Assembly (NCBI RefSeq): GCF_030064895.1
Contig: NZ_JASJEB010000025.1
Location: 1-41,987 of the forward strand
DNA from: Crocosphaera sp.
GTDB lineage: Bacteria > Cyanobacteriota > Cyanobacteriia > Cyanobacteriales > Microcystaceae
DNA length: 41,987 nt
Direction: 5' to 3'
The notes under the pieces are model-generated. The model was not told where the DNA came from and did not search any database. It saw only the letters and a program-made list of their open reading frames with translations. Positions 23,796-33,643 of this stretch are shown one piece after another. Position 1 is the first letter of the stretch, and each line of letters begins with the position of its first letter. Position numbers and translations under genes: made by a program.

Positions 23796-25403
23796 TTAAG
23801 AGGGATTCAACCACTCTCCAAGAATGCCTAATTGATGTTTAGTTTCATCCATTGGTCTTTGTAGTGGTTTCAAAGCATTTTCGTACAGATCGATACGAAC
23901 TTGTAATTGAGCAACTTCAATTTGTGCTTGCTGCCAGTTTTCTCTTTCTGCTTCCAATTGTTTCGTCTTTTGACATTGTTCTGTATCCATTTGTTTAATC
24001 ATAGTCTGGATTTCTTCAACGCTATTGTATAGATTCTGAATTTCTGTTTCTAAGGTTTGCTGTTCGTAAACAGTTTTATTTTCCCATGTTTCCAATTGAA
24101 GAAGTATGGGGTCTAAATTAATACTTGGTGTTTGTCCATCAAAGTCCATCACTCCTTGACGACGACGTAAAACCCGTAGATGTTGTAGTAGAACTTCTTG
24201 TCTTTCTTTAAGATTACGTCTTTGACCAACCAAAGTTTCATCTAAAAATTCTTTTCTTTCCTGTTCTTCCGCCAGTTCGTTTTCTATATCTAAACGCTCA
24301 AAATCACCGGCATCAGTTAACTTATCTCGTAGTTCTTTAACCGTCTGACATTGCAGGGTCAATTCTTCTTCTTGATCATTGACAAAACGCACCAATTTCT
24401 CTAAATCTTCTTGTAGACTTTTTACCTTTTCTTCTAATTCTCCCAAGGGCATATTTTCCAGGGACACCAGATCGATTTTCCCTTCTGAGCCAATATCGCC
24501 CGTCCCGTTAGCAACTTGTTCTAAGGTTTGTTGTAAGTCTTGAATAACCTGTAAATTATCGTTAACCTTTTTTAAGCGGTCTTCTTTATTGCTAAGAATA
24601 TTTTGTTGAACGCCACATTGAATCTTCGCTTTTTCAAGAGAAATTTGGGTTTCTTCTAAAGCCTGAAAACGGTTTTCAAGAATTTCTCCTTGTTGTTTTA
24701 CTTCTCTGTTTTGGCGTTGCACTTGTGCTTTGAGGCTATCCCACTCTTGCCAAAACGGCTGGAAAATTGCTTGCTGTTCTTCTAACGCTTTTAGGGCTGC
24801 AGAAAAGGGTTTTTCTAAAGAGTCTAGGCCCTGAGAACTCTCAGAAATACGAATCACAAGTTGTTGAATTTTTTCGGCTTCTACCCCAGGTAATTGTAAG
24901 ATCGGACCAAAACAACGCTGAAAATCCTCTAATTGTTGTTGAGTTTGATCAACTCGATCCCAAGCTGAATCAGCTTCCTGACGACGGCGTTCGATTTGAG
25001 AAAGCTCCTTTTCCACCTCCTCTAACTGTTCAAGACGAGCTTCCATTTCCGCTTCACGTCTGCCCAGCTCTTGACTTTGATAGGTGAGAGATTGTTTCCA
25101 CTGTTCTATCTCTTCTTCTTGGTTTTTGAGCTTTTCGGAAAGCCGCGATAACTTTTGTAACTGTCTCACTAATTCCGGGGCCGCTGCTTCGGGTTCTCCC
25201 TGAACTTGACGATTATTGCCCAGATTCACCATCAAGAGAGTTCCTTCCCCCATCTGATCAAATTCGTCAAGGGCGATGACTTCTTCCCCAGGAACAGGAC
25301 TCCAGGTTTGATCGTTATGTTGACAAGCTAAGAGTTTAATCTCTGTCCGATAACCACCAATAAAACCTCTTGTTTGTTTTTTGACTTCTGCAAGATATAG
25401 CAC
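23796..25403 (-). CDS. hmpF: HmpF, coiled-coil pilus motility protein
   Basis: This 535-residue protein has a conserved globular N-terminus (LYLAEVKKQ, IKLLACQHNDQTWSPVPGEEVI, LLMVNLGNNRQVQG) followed by about 450 residues of almost continuous coiled coil rich in Glu, Gln and Leu. This is the layout of HmpF, which in filamentous cyanobacteria is needed for type IV pilus-driven motility and phototaxis and localises to cell poles. The start is set at GTG 25403: an AGAGGA Shine-Dalgarno sequence lies nine bases upstream, while the TTG at 25412 would be only two bases from it. It is divergent from the pilG-pilJ chemotaxis operon, matching the motility role. Confidence 0.86.
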   Translation of the reverse strand: MLYLAEVKKQTRGFIGGYRTEIKLLACQHNDQTWSPVPGEEVIALDEFDQMGEGTLLMVNLGNNRQVQGEPEAAAPELVRQLQKLSRLSEKLKNQEEEIEQWKQSLTYQSQELGRREAEMEARLEQLEEVEKELSQIERRRQEADSAWDRVDQTQQQLEDFQRCFGPILQLPGVEAEKIQQLVIRISESSQGLDSLEKPFSAALKALEEQQAIFQPFWQEWDSLKAQVQRQNREVKQQGEILENRFQALEETQISLEKAKIQCGVQQNILSNKEDRLKKVNDNLQVIQDLQQTLEQVANGTGDIGSEGKIDLVSLENMPLGELEEKVKSLQEDLEKLVRFVNDQEEELTLQCQTVKELRDKLTDAGDFERLDIENELAEEQERKEFLDETLVGQRRNLKERQEVLLQHLRVLRRRQGVMDFDGQTPSINLDPILLQLETWENKTVYEQQTLETEIQNLYNSVEEIQTMIKQMDTEQCQKTKQLEAERENWQQAQIEVAQLQVRIDLYENALKPLQRPMDETKHQLGILGEWLNPS

Positions 25404-25807
25404 TAGCCACAATCCTCTCGATATTGCTGTTGTCTAGATTGTTAACATGGGGATAATGTCGAGGTAGTAATGCAATATTCAACAGTGTTAGTCCGCGTGA
25501 TCACAAAATCGCCTCTCTGGCATTACCTGAATCTATTATTGTCACATATCCACACAACTTGATTAAAGAACTTATAAAAATGTTTACTATTTCGACCTAT
25601 AAATTAGGGGATTAAGCCCCTTCCTTTGCGGCTTAAAGTCTAAACAACTAAGCTATAATTAAACTCTATAATTGTATCATAGATACACTGGGTTGAAACC
25701 CCATTTGCTCAACTACCAGCCGTTGAAAGGCTCCGAGGCAGGACATCGGTATAGATGGAGATTTAACCCGCATCTAACATAAGAATACCCAATTCGTGTA
25801 AATCATT
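25404..25807. other. Divergent regulatory region and pilG leader
   Basis: These 404 bases between hmpF and pilG hold no gene. The pilG-side half shows small hairpins: TAAGCC/GGCTTA around 25623-25645, GGGT-TGAA-ACCC near 25691, and AGCC-GTTGAA-GGCT near 25719. Two TATAAT-like words occur near 25652 and 25667, but without a well-spaced -35. A structured 5' leader on pilG is possible; I do not match it to a known riboswitch. Confidence 0.4.
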
Positions 25808-27016
25808 ATGCAGGGAACTTTAAATGAAATTGATATACGTAGCATCCTGCAATTGATCAAACTAGGACAACGAACAGGAGAGCTTTTGATCGAAGCAGAT
25901 CAAACATCACTAGGGGAGGCATCGCTATTATACTCATCAGCAACTGAGAAGATTGACTCCCCCGGGATATTTTGGTTAGTTTTTTTTGTCAATGGGGAAA
26001 TCGTTTATGCCACCCAAAGTCAAAATAGAGGGTGTCGTAGGCTGCGAGACTATTTATTTCGTTATCAGGTGAATATTGTTCCAGAAGACCTGGAAAAAAT
26101 ACAGAGAATCAGTCATAATGAAGCTGAATATGCGTATTTATGGCAATTAATTAAACAAAATCGCTTAACTCCAGATCAAGGAAAAAGTATCATACAACAA
26201 ATGGTAAGAGAAACCCTCTTTGACTTACTCAGTTTAAGACAAGGAGCATTTGTCTTTGAAATGGGTTTAGCATTAGATCCACTTTTAATCAGTATAGAAA
26301 TTGAGCCATTAGTCAGGGAAATGATGCAAGAGGTGCAACAGTGGAAACAATTACATCCTTACTTTGAGAGTCCCCAACAAGCATTAACTATTGCTGCACC
26401 ACAACAATTACAAAATACCTTGCCGCAAAAAGCTTATGAACAATTATTGCACTGGGCTGATGGGAAAACTTCCCTGAGACGACTTTCCCGTCGCTTACAA
26501 AGGAATTTAGGAACCCTGGCACGGGGACTTTATCCTTATGTGGAAAGAGGATGGTTACACCCAGTCATGACCATATCCCCCTCAATATCTAAGACAAAAA
26601 AACCATCAACAGAAGCCAAAAGTAGAAATAGCCCTCACGTAGTCTGTATCGATGACGATCTCTCCGTTAGCAAAACAGTAGAGAGTATTTTAAAGAAAAA
26701 CGGTTATCAAATCTCCCTAATTACCGATCCTCTTCCAGGCTTAAGTCTAATCTTTGAACTAAAACCCGATGTCATTCTCTGTGACATTGCCATGCCAAAA
26801 TTAGATGGCTATGAGATTTGTGCCATGCTCCGACACTCAAAAGTGTTTAAATATACACCAATCATGATGCTTACAGGAAAAGAAGGCTTTATCGATCGCA
26901 TTAGAGCGCGTATGGTAGGAGCAACGGACTATCTCACCAAACCCTTCGGAGAACAAGAGTTATTGTTATTGATTGAAAAATATGTCACACCAAAAATGAG
27001 AAGTCGCTCTCACTAG
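25808..27016 (+). CDS. pilG: PilG, PatA-type response regulator (Tax3 chemotaxis)
   Basis: This 402-residue protein has an N-terminal PATAN/DUF4388 domain (MQGTLNEIDIRSILQLIKLGQRTGELLIE, then FFVNGEIVYATQS) and a helical middle. The C-terminal receiver domain (about 277-398) has acidic residues D282-D284 (IDDD), phospho-acceptor D326 in CDIAMPKLDG, Thr in MLTGKE, and KPF. In Synechocystis the homologous gene (slr1041) heads the pilGHIJ cluster that controls type IV pilus assembly and phototactic motility. No output DNA-binding domain is present, so it should act by protein contacts. Confidence 0.9.
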   Translation: MQGTLNEIDIRSILQLIKLGQRTGELLIEADQTSLGEASLLYSSATEKIDSPGIFWLVFFVNGEIVYATQSQNRGCRRLRDYLFRYQVNIVPEDLEKIQRISHNEAEYAYLWQLIKQNRLTPDQGKSIIQQMVRETLFDLLSLRQGAFVFEMGLALDPLLISIEIEPLVREMMQEVQQWKQLHPYFESPQQALTIAAPQQLQNTLPQKAYEQLLHWADGKTSLRRLSRRLQRNLGTLARGLYPYVERGWLHPVMTISPSISKTKKPSTEAKSRNSPHVVCIDDDLSVSKTVESILKKNGYQISLITDPLPGLSLIFELKPDVILCDIAMPKLDGYEICAMLRHSKVFKYTPIMMLTGKEGFIDRIRARMVGATDYLTKPFGEQELLLLIEKYVTPKMRSRSH

Positions 27017-27263
27017 AGAACCAAAAAAATTTCTCTGTTTGTCTTGTTGTTTTCTCAGAAAATTTGGGCAAATTAAGTATGTACACTTGGGGAAAAGAAG
27101 TGTTTTTTCAACCCTGTCCGTCCCGACGGAGTCTTATCAGTCCCCAACAATTCGGTTGAGTTTAAAGATTTTAGTTTCTCATTTATTCATTATGACTAAA
27201 CAATCATCTATCAGCCAGAAAGTGAGTGATTTATCTAAATCCCCAGTCTATAGAGAAAACATT

Positions 27264-27626
27264 ATGAGAGCAGTTTTACTGGTAGAAGATAGTCCAGCAC
27301 AACAAAAAATGATTGCCAATATTCTCAAAAAGAATGGTTGGAAAGTAACAGTAGCAGAGGACGGTATTAAAGCCCTCAAAGAGATTGAAGAATCTAATCC
27401 GGATCTAATTGTCTTAGATATCGTCATGCCCAAGATGAATGGCTATGAAGTCTGTCGTCGTATTAAAACCAATCCTAGCACCCAAAATGTTCCTATTGTC
27501 ATGTGTTCTTCTAAAGGAGAAGAATTTGATCGTTATTGGGGTATGAAACAAGGGGCAGATGCGTACATCGCTAAACCTTTTGAAGATGTTGAACTGATTG
27601 GCACAATTCAACAACTGCTACGTTAA
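27264..27626 (+). CDS. pilH: PilH, single-domain CheY-like response regulator
   Basis: This is a 120-residue receiver-only protein: LLVEDSPAQQ acidic pocket, phospho-acceptor D52 in VLDIVMPKMNGYEVC, IVMCSSKGEEFDRYWGMKQGADAYIAKPF. The Ser in place of the usual Thr and the WGMKQGADAY stretch are typical of cyanobacterial PilH/PixH. The start at 27264 matches the usual family N-terminus; an ATG at 27192 would add 24 residues of no recognised fold. The 247 bp after pilG contain no gene and may hold a processing site or internal promoter. Confidence 0.88.
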   Translation: MRAVLLVEDSPAQQKMIANILKKNGWKVTVAEDGIKALKEIEESNPDLIVLDIVMPKMNGYEVCRRIKTNPSTQNVPIVMCSSKGEEFDRYWGMKQGADAYIAKPFEDVELIGTIQQLLR

Positions 27627-27660
27627 TAAACCCACTCTTATTGATAACATCGAACAAACT

Positions 27661-28197
27661 ATGGTTGGGAATTTAGATTTAGATTTCGATCAAGACAAGC
27701 AGCAGGATATTTCCCCTGAACTTCAGGAATTAAAAACCCCTGAAGGCGAGCTATATTTACGGTTTCATCTGCCTTCAAAAGAAGAATTTGCCCTTCCGGC
27801 TATTGCCATTCGCGAAGTAATGCAGCAAAGTCCAGAACGTATCACTCCCATTCCTAATGCCTCTCCCTTACTCTTAGGAACTCTCAATTTGAGGGGACAA
27901 GTGATTTGGGTAGCGGACTTGGGACAATTTTTGGGCAACATTGTTCCTTTACGAACCGATCGCCCAGAAATTCCTGTGATTGCTGTAGAAGAACAAGACA
28001 CCCTTTTAGGTTTAGCCATCGATCAGTTAGGTGATATGGAGTGGCTTGATATTGAACAATTACAAGCCCCCAATAATGTTGCCGATCACATTGCTCCCTA
28101 TGTTCAAGGAGAATGGGTAAACCAAGACAATAGCAATCAAGTTTTAAGACTACTAGACCAAATTGCAATTTTACGCTCAGCCCGATGGGCGACATAA
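27661..28197 (+). CDS. pilI: PilI, CheW-like adaptor
   Basis: This 178-residue CheW-domain protein couples the MCP-type receptor PilJ to a CheA kinase. The CheW beta-barrel pattern is clear: FALPAIAIREVMQQ, ITPIPNASPLLLGTLNLRGQVIWVADLGQFLG, and LGLAIDQLGDMEWL. An acidic N-terminal leader of about 35 residues precedes it. The start is set at ATG 27661, 34 bp after pilH. It lies in the pilG-H-I-J operon; the CheA partner (PilL) is not in this window. Confidence 0.88.
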   Translation: MVGNLDLDFDQDKQQDISPELQELKTPEGELYLRFHLPSKEEFALPAIAIREVMQQSPERITPIPNASPLLLGTLNLRGQVIWVADLGQFLGNIVPLRTDRPEIPVIAVEEQDTLLGLAIDQLGDMEWLDIEQLQAPNNVADHIAPYVQGEWVNQDNSNQVLRLLDQIAILRSARWAT

Positions 28198-28300
28198 ACG
28201 AATCATCTGAGGCAGAGATTCATTTACATAGATATACCTAATTGATAACCCTTAACTTAAAACCCATAACTGACCATATTTAACCCATAGGAGAAAGGCA

Positions 28301-31015
28301 ATGACATCAGGGACCGACTACGCAAAATTGTATAATGAAGCCTATTCCGCTTACGGACAGGGAAACTTTGAACAGGCCGCTACCCTTATGGAACCAATGG
28401 TTGAGGCTTTCCCTGAAGATCCTGATGTTTTGTTATTACGGGGTCATATTTATTTCAGTTTAGGAAGATACGAAACTGCTTGTCAGCAATATCAATTGGT
28501 CATTAGTCGTAGCGATCGCCCCGATTTAGTAGACTGTGCTAAACAAGGATTGACACAAGCACAACAACTACTGGATCAGTCTGAGAATAATCATAACGGT
28601 AATAACCTGACTCAATCCTCTAATATCAGTTCTGGAGACATTGATATGGAAGAAAAATGGTCAGAGTCGGAATCCTCATCAGATGATTGGGGATCTCAAG
28701 ATTTTGATCTCGATGCACTAGACTGGGATAGTACTATTTTTGATGACGAAGATTTAGGAGAACCCACTATTGGGCAACAAGGATCTCAAGGGAAACCTTT
28801 AGACAATAATCATCAGAATCATCAGGAGCAAGAAGTAAGCGGCTTTCAAATGGAAGTTGATCCTTTTAGCACCCTCAGCGAGGTTAAACCTTTTGATTCT
28901 CAAACTGATCTGGCTGACAGCGATGAATCCGACTCCGAAGACAATGATTGGTCCGATTTTGTTGACGAGGACTTTCCTGACTTTCCTTTTAGTGATGAAC
29001 AAGGTTTAGAAACTGAAGCCATTACCAACTCAGTAATAGCAGACGACGAAGATAATACTTTTGTTGTCTCCTCCAATCTTAACCCTCCTTCTTTGGCCAA
29101 CCGTGAGAACACAACCTCCTCACTGGACTCTGCTAATCATTGGTCTAATCATGCTGGTGAGGATACTCCCACTATTAAGGCCAATCCCGAAATGATGACA
29201 TCTGGCCAAATCGAAGAACATAAGCAAGTATTAAATGAGCTTGATTCGTTTCAAGATGAGGCTTTAGAGGATTTATCTAATTTTGATTTCACAGAGATGA
29301 ACGATCAGTTACCTGATTCTGGTCTCTTTAGCCAAGGGACAGAGAATTTGAGTGATAGTTTCGGGTTACAAACTGATAATCTCTTATCGGAACAAGAACC
29401 GGAAACGATTAATTGGGTCAAGTCTGATGATGGGGGTAATACCTCTTTGTCTGATAGTAGTCTCAAAGTAAACAAACCACAGGTAGAAACGGAACAAGGT
29501 TACTTCCGTTGGTTTTTCAATGCTCCTCTGAAATCAAAACCCTGGATAGCGGCCGGTAGCACGGGAGTTGCTTCTTTTATGGCTATTTTGTTGGTTAGTG
29601 GTTTCGCTTGGTTAATGTCTCCTAAACCAAAAGCTACTGAGGTAAAGGAAGAACGGCCGGCCACTGAACAAGTGAAACCATCGGAAGAGGGGGCGGAAGT
29701 TTCGTCGGAACCCAAAAAAGGTAATACTCTATTGTTACTGGCTTTAACGGGCGGTTTAGTCGGGTTTGGAGGGACTCTCCTTTTTGGCCTACTCAGTTCT
29801 TATCAACTAAAACGCACTATCGAGGATCTTCAGACCCAGTTCGATTCCATGTATGCTGGTGATTTCAATGTTAAGGCGACGGTTTACTCGGAAGATGAGT
29901 TAGGTCAGTTATCCCATAGTTTTAACCAACTTTCCAGTGTCATCCTCACTACCACCAAAGAGGCGCAACAACGGGCTGCGGAAATAGAACAAGCTAGAGA
30001 AGAACTGCAACGGCAGGTTATTCGCCTTCTGGATGATGTGGAAGGGGCAGCTAGAGGGGATTTAACTGTAGAAGCTGAAGTGACTGCCGACGTATTAGGG
30101 GCGGTTGCTGATGCCTTTAACTTGACTATTCATAATCTACGGGAAATTGTCGCCCAGGTGAAACGCACCGCTAAACAGGTTAATAAGAGTTCTACTGATA
30201 GTGAATTGTTCGCTCGGAATAATTCCCGTGACGCGCTACGGATGGCGGAAGAATTAGCTGTTACTTTGAACTCGGTTCAGGTGATGACGGAATCTATCCA
30301 ACGGGTGGCAGAAAATGCCCGTGAAGCGGAGGAAGTTGCTCATACCTCCTCGGTAACTGCTCTGAAAGGGGGTGAAGCGGTAGAACGAACTGTGGCTGGT
30401 ATTCTGCAAATTCGAGAAACTGTGTCTGAAACCACTCGTAAGGTAAAACGTTTAGCAGAAGCGTCTCAAGAAATTTCCAAAATTGTTGCTCTAATCTCTC
30501 AAATTGCTTCTAGAACCAATTTACTGGCTCTCAATGCTTCTATTCAAGCAGCTAGGGCAGGAGAAGCTGGACGAGGTTTCGCGATCGTAGCTGATGAAGT
30601 TCGTCAGTTGGCTGATCGTTCGGCAAAATCTTTGAAAGAAATTGAACAAATTGTACTGCAAATTCAAAGTGAAACTGGTTCGGTAATGACGGCGATGGAA
30701 GAGGGTATTCAACAGGTGATTGATGTGACGGATAGATCGGAACAAGCGAAACGTTCTCTAGAAGATATTATCGATGTTTCTAATCACATTAATACCTTGG
30801 TGCGATCGATTACTGGGGATACGGTTCAACAACAGGAAAATTCTAAGGCTGTGAGTCAAGTTATGCAGTCGGTGGAATTAACTGCTCAAGAAACTTCCCA
30901 AGAATCTCAACGGGTGGCTGGTTCTTTACAAAATTTGGTGGGTATTTCCCGTGATTTACTGTCTTCTGTGGAACGTTTCCATATTGAAGGGGCTGAAAAA
31001 GCCAAAAAATCTTAA
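28301..31015 (+). CDS. pilJ: PilJ, TPR-containing methyl-accepting chemotaxis protein
   Basis: This is a 904-residue receptor. Residues 1-90 form two TPR-like repeats ([32 protein letters not shown]). About 100-410 is a long acidic, low-complexity region rich in Asp/Glu/Ser. Two membrane helices (about 415-440 and 475-500) enclose a short loop, and HAMP-type segments (about 500-640) follow. The methyl-accepting signalling domain has the conserved hairpin [18 protein letters not shown], then [19 protein letters not shown] near 754. No GAF/bilin domain is seen, so it is PilJ rather than the phototaxis receptor PixJ. A clear AGGAG Shine-Dalgarno sequence precedes the ATG. Confidence 0.9.
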   Translation: MTSGTDYAKLYNEAYSAYGQGNFEQAATLMEPMVEAFPEDPDVLLLRGHIYFSLGRYETACQQYQLVISRSDRPDLVDCAKQGLTQAQQLLDQSENNHNGNNLTQSSNISSGDIDMEEKWSESESSSDDWGSQDFDLDALDWDSTIFDDEDLGEPTIGQQGSQGKPLDNNHQNHQEQEVSGFQMEVDPFSTLSEVKPFDSQTDLADSDESDSEDNDWSDFVDEDFPDFPFSDEQGLETEAITNSVIADDEDNTFVVSSNLNPPSLANRENTTSSLDSANHWSNHAGEDTPTIKANPEMMTSGQIEEHKQVLNELDSFQDEALEDLSNFDFTEMNDQLPDSGLFSQGTENLSDSFGLQTDNLLSEQEPETINWVKSDDGGNTSLSDSSLKVNKPQVETEQGYFRWFFNAPLKSKPWIAAGSTGVASFMAILLVSGFAWLMSPKPKATEVKEERPATEQVKPSEEGAEVSSEPKKGNTLLLLALTGGLVGFGGTLLFGLLSSYQLKRTIEDLQTQFDSMYAGDFNVKATVYSEDELGQLSHSFNQLSSVILTTTKEAQQRAAEIEQAREELQRQVIRLLDDVEGAARGDLTVEAEVTADVLGAVADAFNLTIHNLREIVAQVKRTAKQVNKSSTDSELFARNNSRDALRMAEELAVTLNSVQVMTESIQRVAENAREAEEVAHTSSVTALKGGEAVERTVAGILQIRETVSETTRKVKRLAEASQEISKIVALISQIASRTNLLALNASIQAARAGEAGRGFAIVADEVRQLADRSAKSLKEIEQIVLQIQSETGSVMTAMEEGIQQVIDVTDRSEQAKRSLEDIIDVSNHINTLVRSITGDTVQQQENSKAVSQVMQSVELTAQETSQESQRVAGSLQNLVGISRDLLSSVERFHIEGAEKAKKS

Positions 31016-31020
31016 GTTGA

Positions 31021-31048
31021 GTTCGGAGTTCGGAGTTCGGAGTTCGGA
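31021..31048. repeat. GTTCGGA x4 heptamer repeat
   Basis: Four perfect head-to-tail copies of GTTCGGA begin six bases after the pilJ stop codon. This is the same period as the other tandem repeats in the window but an unrelated sequence. Confidence 0.92.
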
Positions 31049-31151
31049 AAGTGGCTACGCTATGCTGTTACTGATAATTAAAATTGATTGCAATATAATT
31101 CACAAATAGCCTAAACTTTAGGTTGATATGTGTGTGTGGAGTGAAAAATTT

Positions 31152-31850
31152 ATGAGTCGTGTTATCAGTAAGGTTCTATCCCCTGCTATGCAGTTTTGGT
31201 TACGTTCCCAAGTTGAGGAAGTGGAAACCCTAGATATTTCTATTCAAGGCAGCGATCGCCAAATTTTGAAAGGTCATGTTTCTGGGGTTACTTTAAATGG
31301 TAATCAAGCTATTTATCAAGGTTTACATTTAGGAGAAGTTCAATTAAAAGGGGAAAATATTCGTATTAATATTGGTCAAGTTTTACGAGGCAAACCTCTA
31401 CAATTATTGGAGACTATTCGGGTATCTGGAGCGGTAGCAATTAGTAATCAAAATCTACAAGCTTCTATTTCATCTGCTTTATTAGGAGAAGGGTTTAAAG
31501 GGTTACTGGAAACTTTATTAGAACATCAAGGAATCTCAGAACCCTCTCGATTATTAGAAAGTTATGATATTGATTGGCACGGAGCTTATTTAGATAATAA
31601 TTATTTTATTTTACAAGGAAATTTAACTCATAATGGTGTTACTAATCCTTTAAATATTAAAGCAAAATTAACTTTGATTCCTCCACAAACATTACAATTA
31701 TCTGAAGTTGAAATTCAGGGTATTCCTGATATAAATAATCATAATGTTAAAGATTTTTCAGTGGATTTAGGTTCAGATGTTTCTATTAATTCCTTTCAGT
31801 TAGACACCGATAAATTAGTCTGTGAAGGAGAATTATTAATTCGCCCGTAA
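31152..31850 (+). CDS. DUF2993 (LmeA-like) protein
   Basis: This 232-residue protein is of the DUF2993 family, which is common in cyanobacteria and actinobacteria: an N-terminal amphipathic helix (VISKVLSPAMQFWLRSQVEEVETLDISIQG), ILKGHVSGVTLNGNQAIYQGLHLGEVQLKGENI, and LQLSEVEIQGIPD. Beta-rich members are thought to bind lipids; LmeA acts in mycobacterial envelope mannan synthesis, but no enzyme site is evident here. The ATG at 31152 is preferred over GTG/ATG codons at 31128. It follows pilJ by 136 bp with a heptamer repeat in between and need not be part of that operon. Confidence 0.82.
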   Translation: MSRVISKVLSPAMQFWLRSQVEEVETLDISIQGSDRQILKGHVSGVTLNGNQAIYQGLHLGEVQLKGENIRINIGQVLRGKPLQLLETIRVSGAVAISNQNLQASISSALLGEGFKGLLETLLEHQGISEPSRLLESYDIDWHGAYLDNNYFILQGNLTHNGVTNPLNIKAKLTLIPPQTLQLSEVEIQGIPDINNHNVKDFSVDLGSDVSINSFQLDTDKLVCEGELLIRP

Positions 31851-31914
31851 TATCAGTGAACAGTTAGCAGTTAACAGTTAATTCAAGTAGGGTGGGTTAG
31901 ACGACTATAATTTA

Positions 31915-32062
31915 GGTCATTTCATTTATCATTTAACATTTATCATTTATCATTCGTTTGGAAGTAGGCTTGAAACCTCTCCCAAACTTCTTTCTCCCTA
32001 AAGGGAGAGGCTTGAAACCAAAATATTCAATGTTCAATGTTCAATGTTCAATGTTTGGTCAT
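31915..32062. repeat. Composite repeat, copy B (inverted copy of 15639-15729)
   Basis: Read in reverse complement, this is the 15639-15729 unit with two extra AACATTG-type heptamers and a core insert of about 40 bp containing TCTCCC...GGGAGA arms (CTCCCTAAAGGGAG). The outer ends (ATGACCAAAC and AAATGACC) match. Together with the heptamers at 31856-31883 it fills most of the gap before the convergent pentapeptide gene. Confidence 0.88.
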
Positions 32063-32148
32063 AACGAGATGATAAGAATCCGTCGTAACCCACCAGAATC
32101 GAGTTTTTCGGTGTATTAGCGTGGCGTAATACACCCTACAATGATATA

Positions 32149-33561
32149 TTAACCTAACCCTAATAATTCAGCGATCACAGGTAATAATTCATTACATCCT
32201 TCCACTAATTTTGTCGCATGGGGTAAGTTTTTTCCAATTCCAATTAAGGCATTTTTAGAAAGTTTTGCATATTTTTTCAACTTACTATCTTCTGGTTTAT
32301 TAGCTGCTTCTGCCAAACTTTCAACAGCTTCTAATGCGTCTTTTTGGTTTTCATTATCAAGATTTTCGTCAGTTTCTATTAGGGTTTTTAATTGACTTAA
32401 TAGCTCTTTTATGCTATGAATTTGTTCATTTTTTTGATCAGGTAATTGTTGAATTAGGTTATTAATCTTACCGCTCATTTCTCGTAAATTTGCATTAGAA
32501 TTAGTTAAAGTAACATCTCCACCTGCGGTAATATTTTGGCTATTGTCTGGACTGTTATTCATAGCTTTATTATCGATAATATTGGTTAATTTGGGTTGAT
32601 TGGTTAAAGCTAGTTTAGCAATTTCTGTAAGATTTTTATTGTATTCTTTCATTTCTTTTTTAGATTTTTCTGCTGCTTCCAATAAAACAGTTTTTTTAAC
32701 CGCTTCTAATCTCATTTCATAAGCTTCATTAAATTGATGTTCAATGTTTCCTTTATCAGCATCTTTGGGAACTTCCACAGTAACCACTACATCTTTACCT
32801 TTTTTCTCAATACCTTGGATAGAATCATAAGTAATTTCGGGATTTTCTGCCATGATTTTTTGAAAGGCAATTTTAAAAGCTTCGGAATTAACCCCATTAC
32901 GTAATAATAACTGTACTGTCTCCATAATTTTACTGTACAGTTGTTCAAAATCTCCTGGTTGAAACACTTTATCAGGATCGTGGGGATGCCTATCTCTATT
33001 GCCGTTTTTATCTGGTTTTTCTAACAAGAAAACATACTGACAATCTACATTATCTAAAATAGTTGTTTTATCAATATTCCAAGCTTCTAAACAAGCTCCT
33101 GTTAAATTACATCTGGTAAAATTTGTTTGTAATGCGGAAACTTCTGTTAAGTTTGCCCATTCTAAATTAGTGGCTCTTAATGATGCTTCACTGAGATCGC
33201 ATTGTTTTAAATTTGCTTTATTTAAGTTAGCTCCATCCAAGTTTGCACCCCGTAAATCATCATTTTGATAGTTCTCTTTGTAGCCATCTCCTGTTATTAA
33301 TAAGTCTCTGACACGGGGTTGCCTAAGAAGTGTTTTCCCTGGACGAATACGATCTAATTTTTGGGTGTTTTTAAAACAAGTACGGATTAAAATAGCGTCT
33401 CGAAAGTCTGTACTTTTTAGTCTAGCTTTGGTGAAGTTAGCATCAGTAAGATCAGCATTTTTAAAGGTTGTGCCGCCGGTTGCAGCAAAAGCAACCGCAA
33501 AGTTTCTTATCCAAGCATCTCTAGGATCTCCTTTGATGGCACGATAAGCAATATATAGCAA
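32149..33561 (-). CDS. Pentapeptide-repeat protein, 3' part of a split gene
   Basis: This 470-codon ORF opens with a non-standard TTG in the middle of a hydrophobic stretch (LLYIAYRAIKGDPRDAWIRNF). Pentapeptide repeats (A[D/N]LxxA pattern) occur at about 30-62 and 100-165, interrupted by a LDRIRPGKTLLRQPRVRDLL segment. A helical C-terminal half with NSQNITAGGDVTLTNS and charged coiled-coil-like helices follows. Related cyanobacterial proteins are, as I recall, one polypeptide: short pentapeptide block, membrane helices, then exactly this IAYRAxKGD...FAATGGT region. The ORF at 33637-34329 supplies the missing front and is in the same phase. The two are separated by stops in a small repeat element, so this ORF is probably not made in full from its own start. 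Confidence 0.75.
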   Translation of the reverse strand: MLYIAYRAIKGDPRDAWIRNFAVAFAATGGTTFKNADLTDANFTKARLKSTDFRDAILIRTCFKNTQKLDRIRPGKTLLRQPRVRDLLITGDGYKENYQNDDLRGANLDGANLNKANLKQCDLSEASLRATNLEWANLTEVSALQTNFTRCNLTGACLEAWNIDKTTILDNVDCQYVFLLEKPDKNGNRDRHPHDPDKVFQPGDFEQLYSKIMETVQLLLRNGVNSEAFKIAFQKIMAENPEITYDSIQGIEKKGKDVVVTVEVPKDADKGNIEHQFNEAYEMRLEAVKKTVLLEAAEKSKKEMKEYNKNLTEIAKLALTNQPKLTNIIDNKAMNNSPDNSQNITAGGDVTLTNSNANLREMSGKINNLIQQLPDQKNEQIHSIKELLSQLKTLIETDENLDNENQKDALEAVESLAEAANKPEDSKLKKYAKLSKNALIGIGKNLPHATKLVEGCNELLPVIAELLGLG

Positions 33562-33570
33562 TAGACAGGC

Positions 33571-33643
33571 TAGTTAGGACACATAAATTATATTTTAAGG
33601 GAACAGGGAACAGGGAACAGGGAACAGAAAAATGTCCTAATAG
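33571..33643. mobile_element. 67-bp inverted-repeat element with GGGAACA heptamers, interrupting a gene
   Basis: Perfect 8-bp termini TTAGGACA (33574-33581) and TGTCCTAA (33633-33640) enclose four exact GGGAACA heptamers (33599-33626). TAG occurs directly outside both ends (33571-33573 and 33641-33643), as a 3-bp target duplication would. Three in-frame stop codons for the minus-strand gene lie in or at the ends of the element (TAG at its edge, two TAA inside). Confidence 0.7.
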
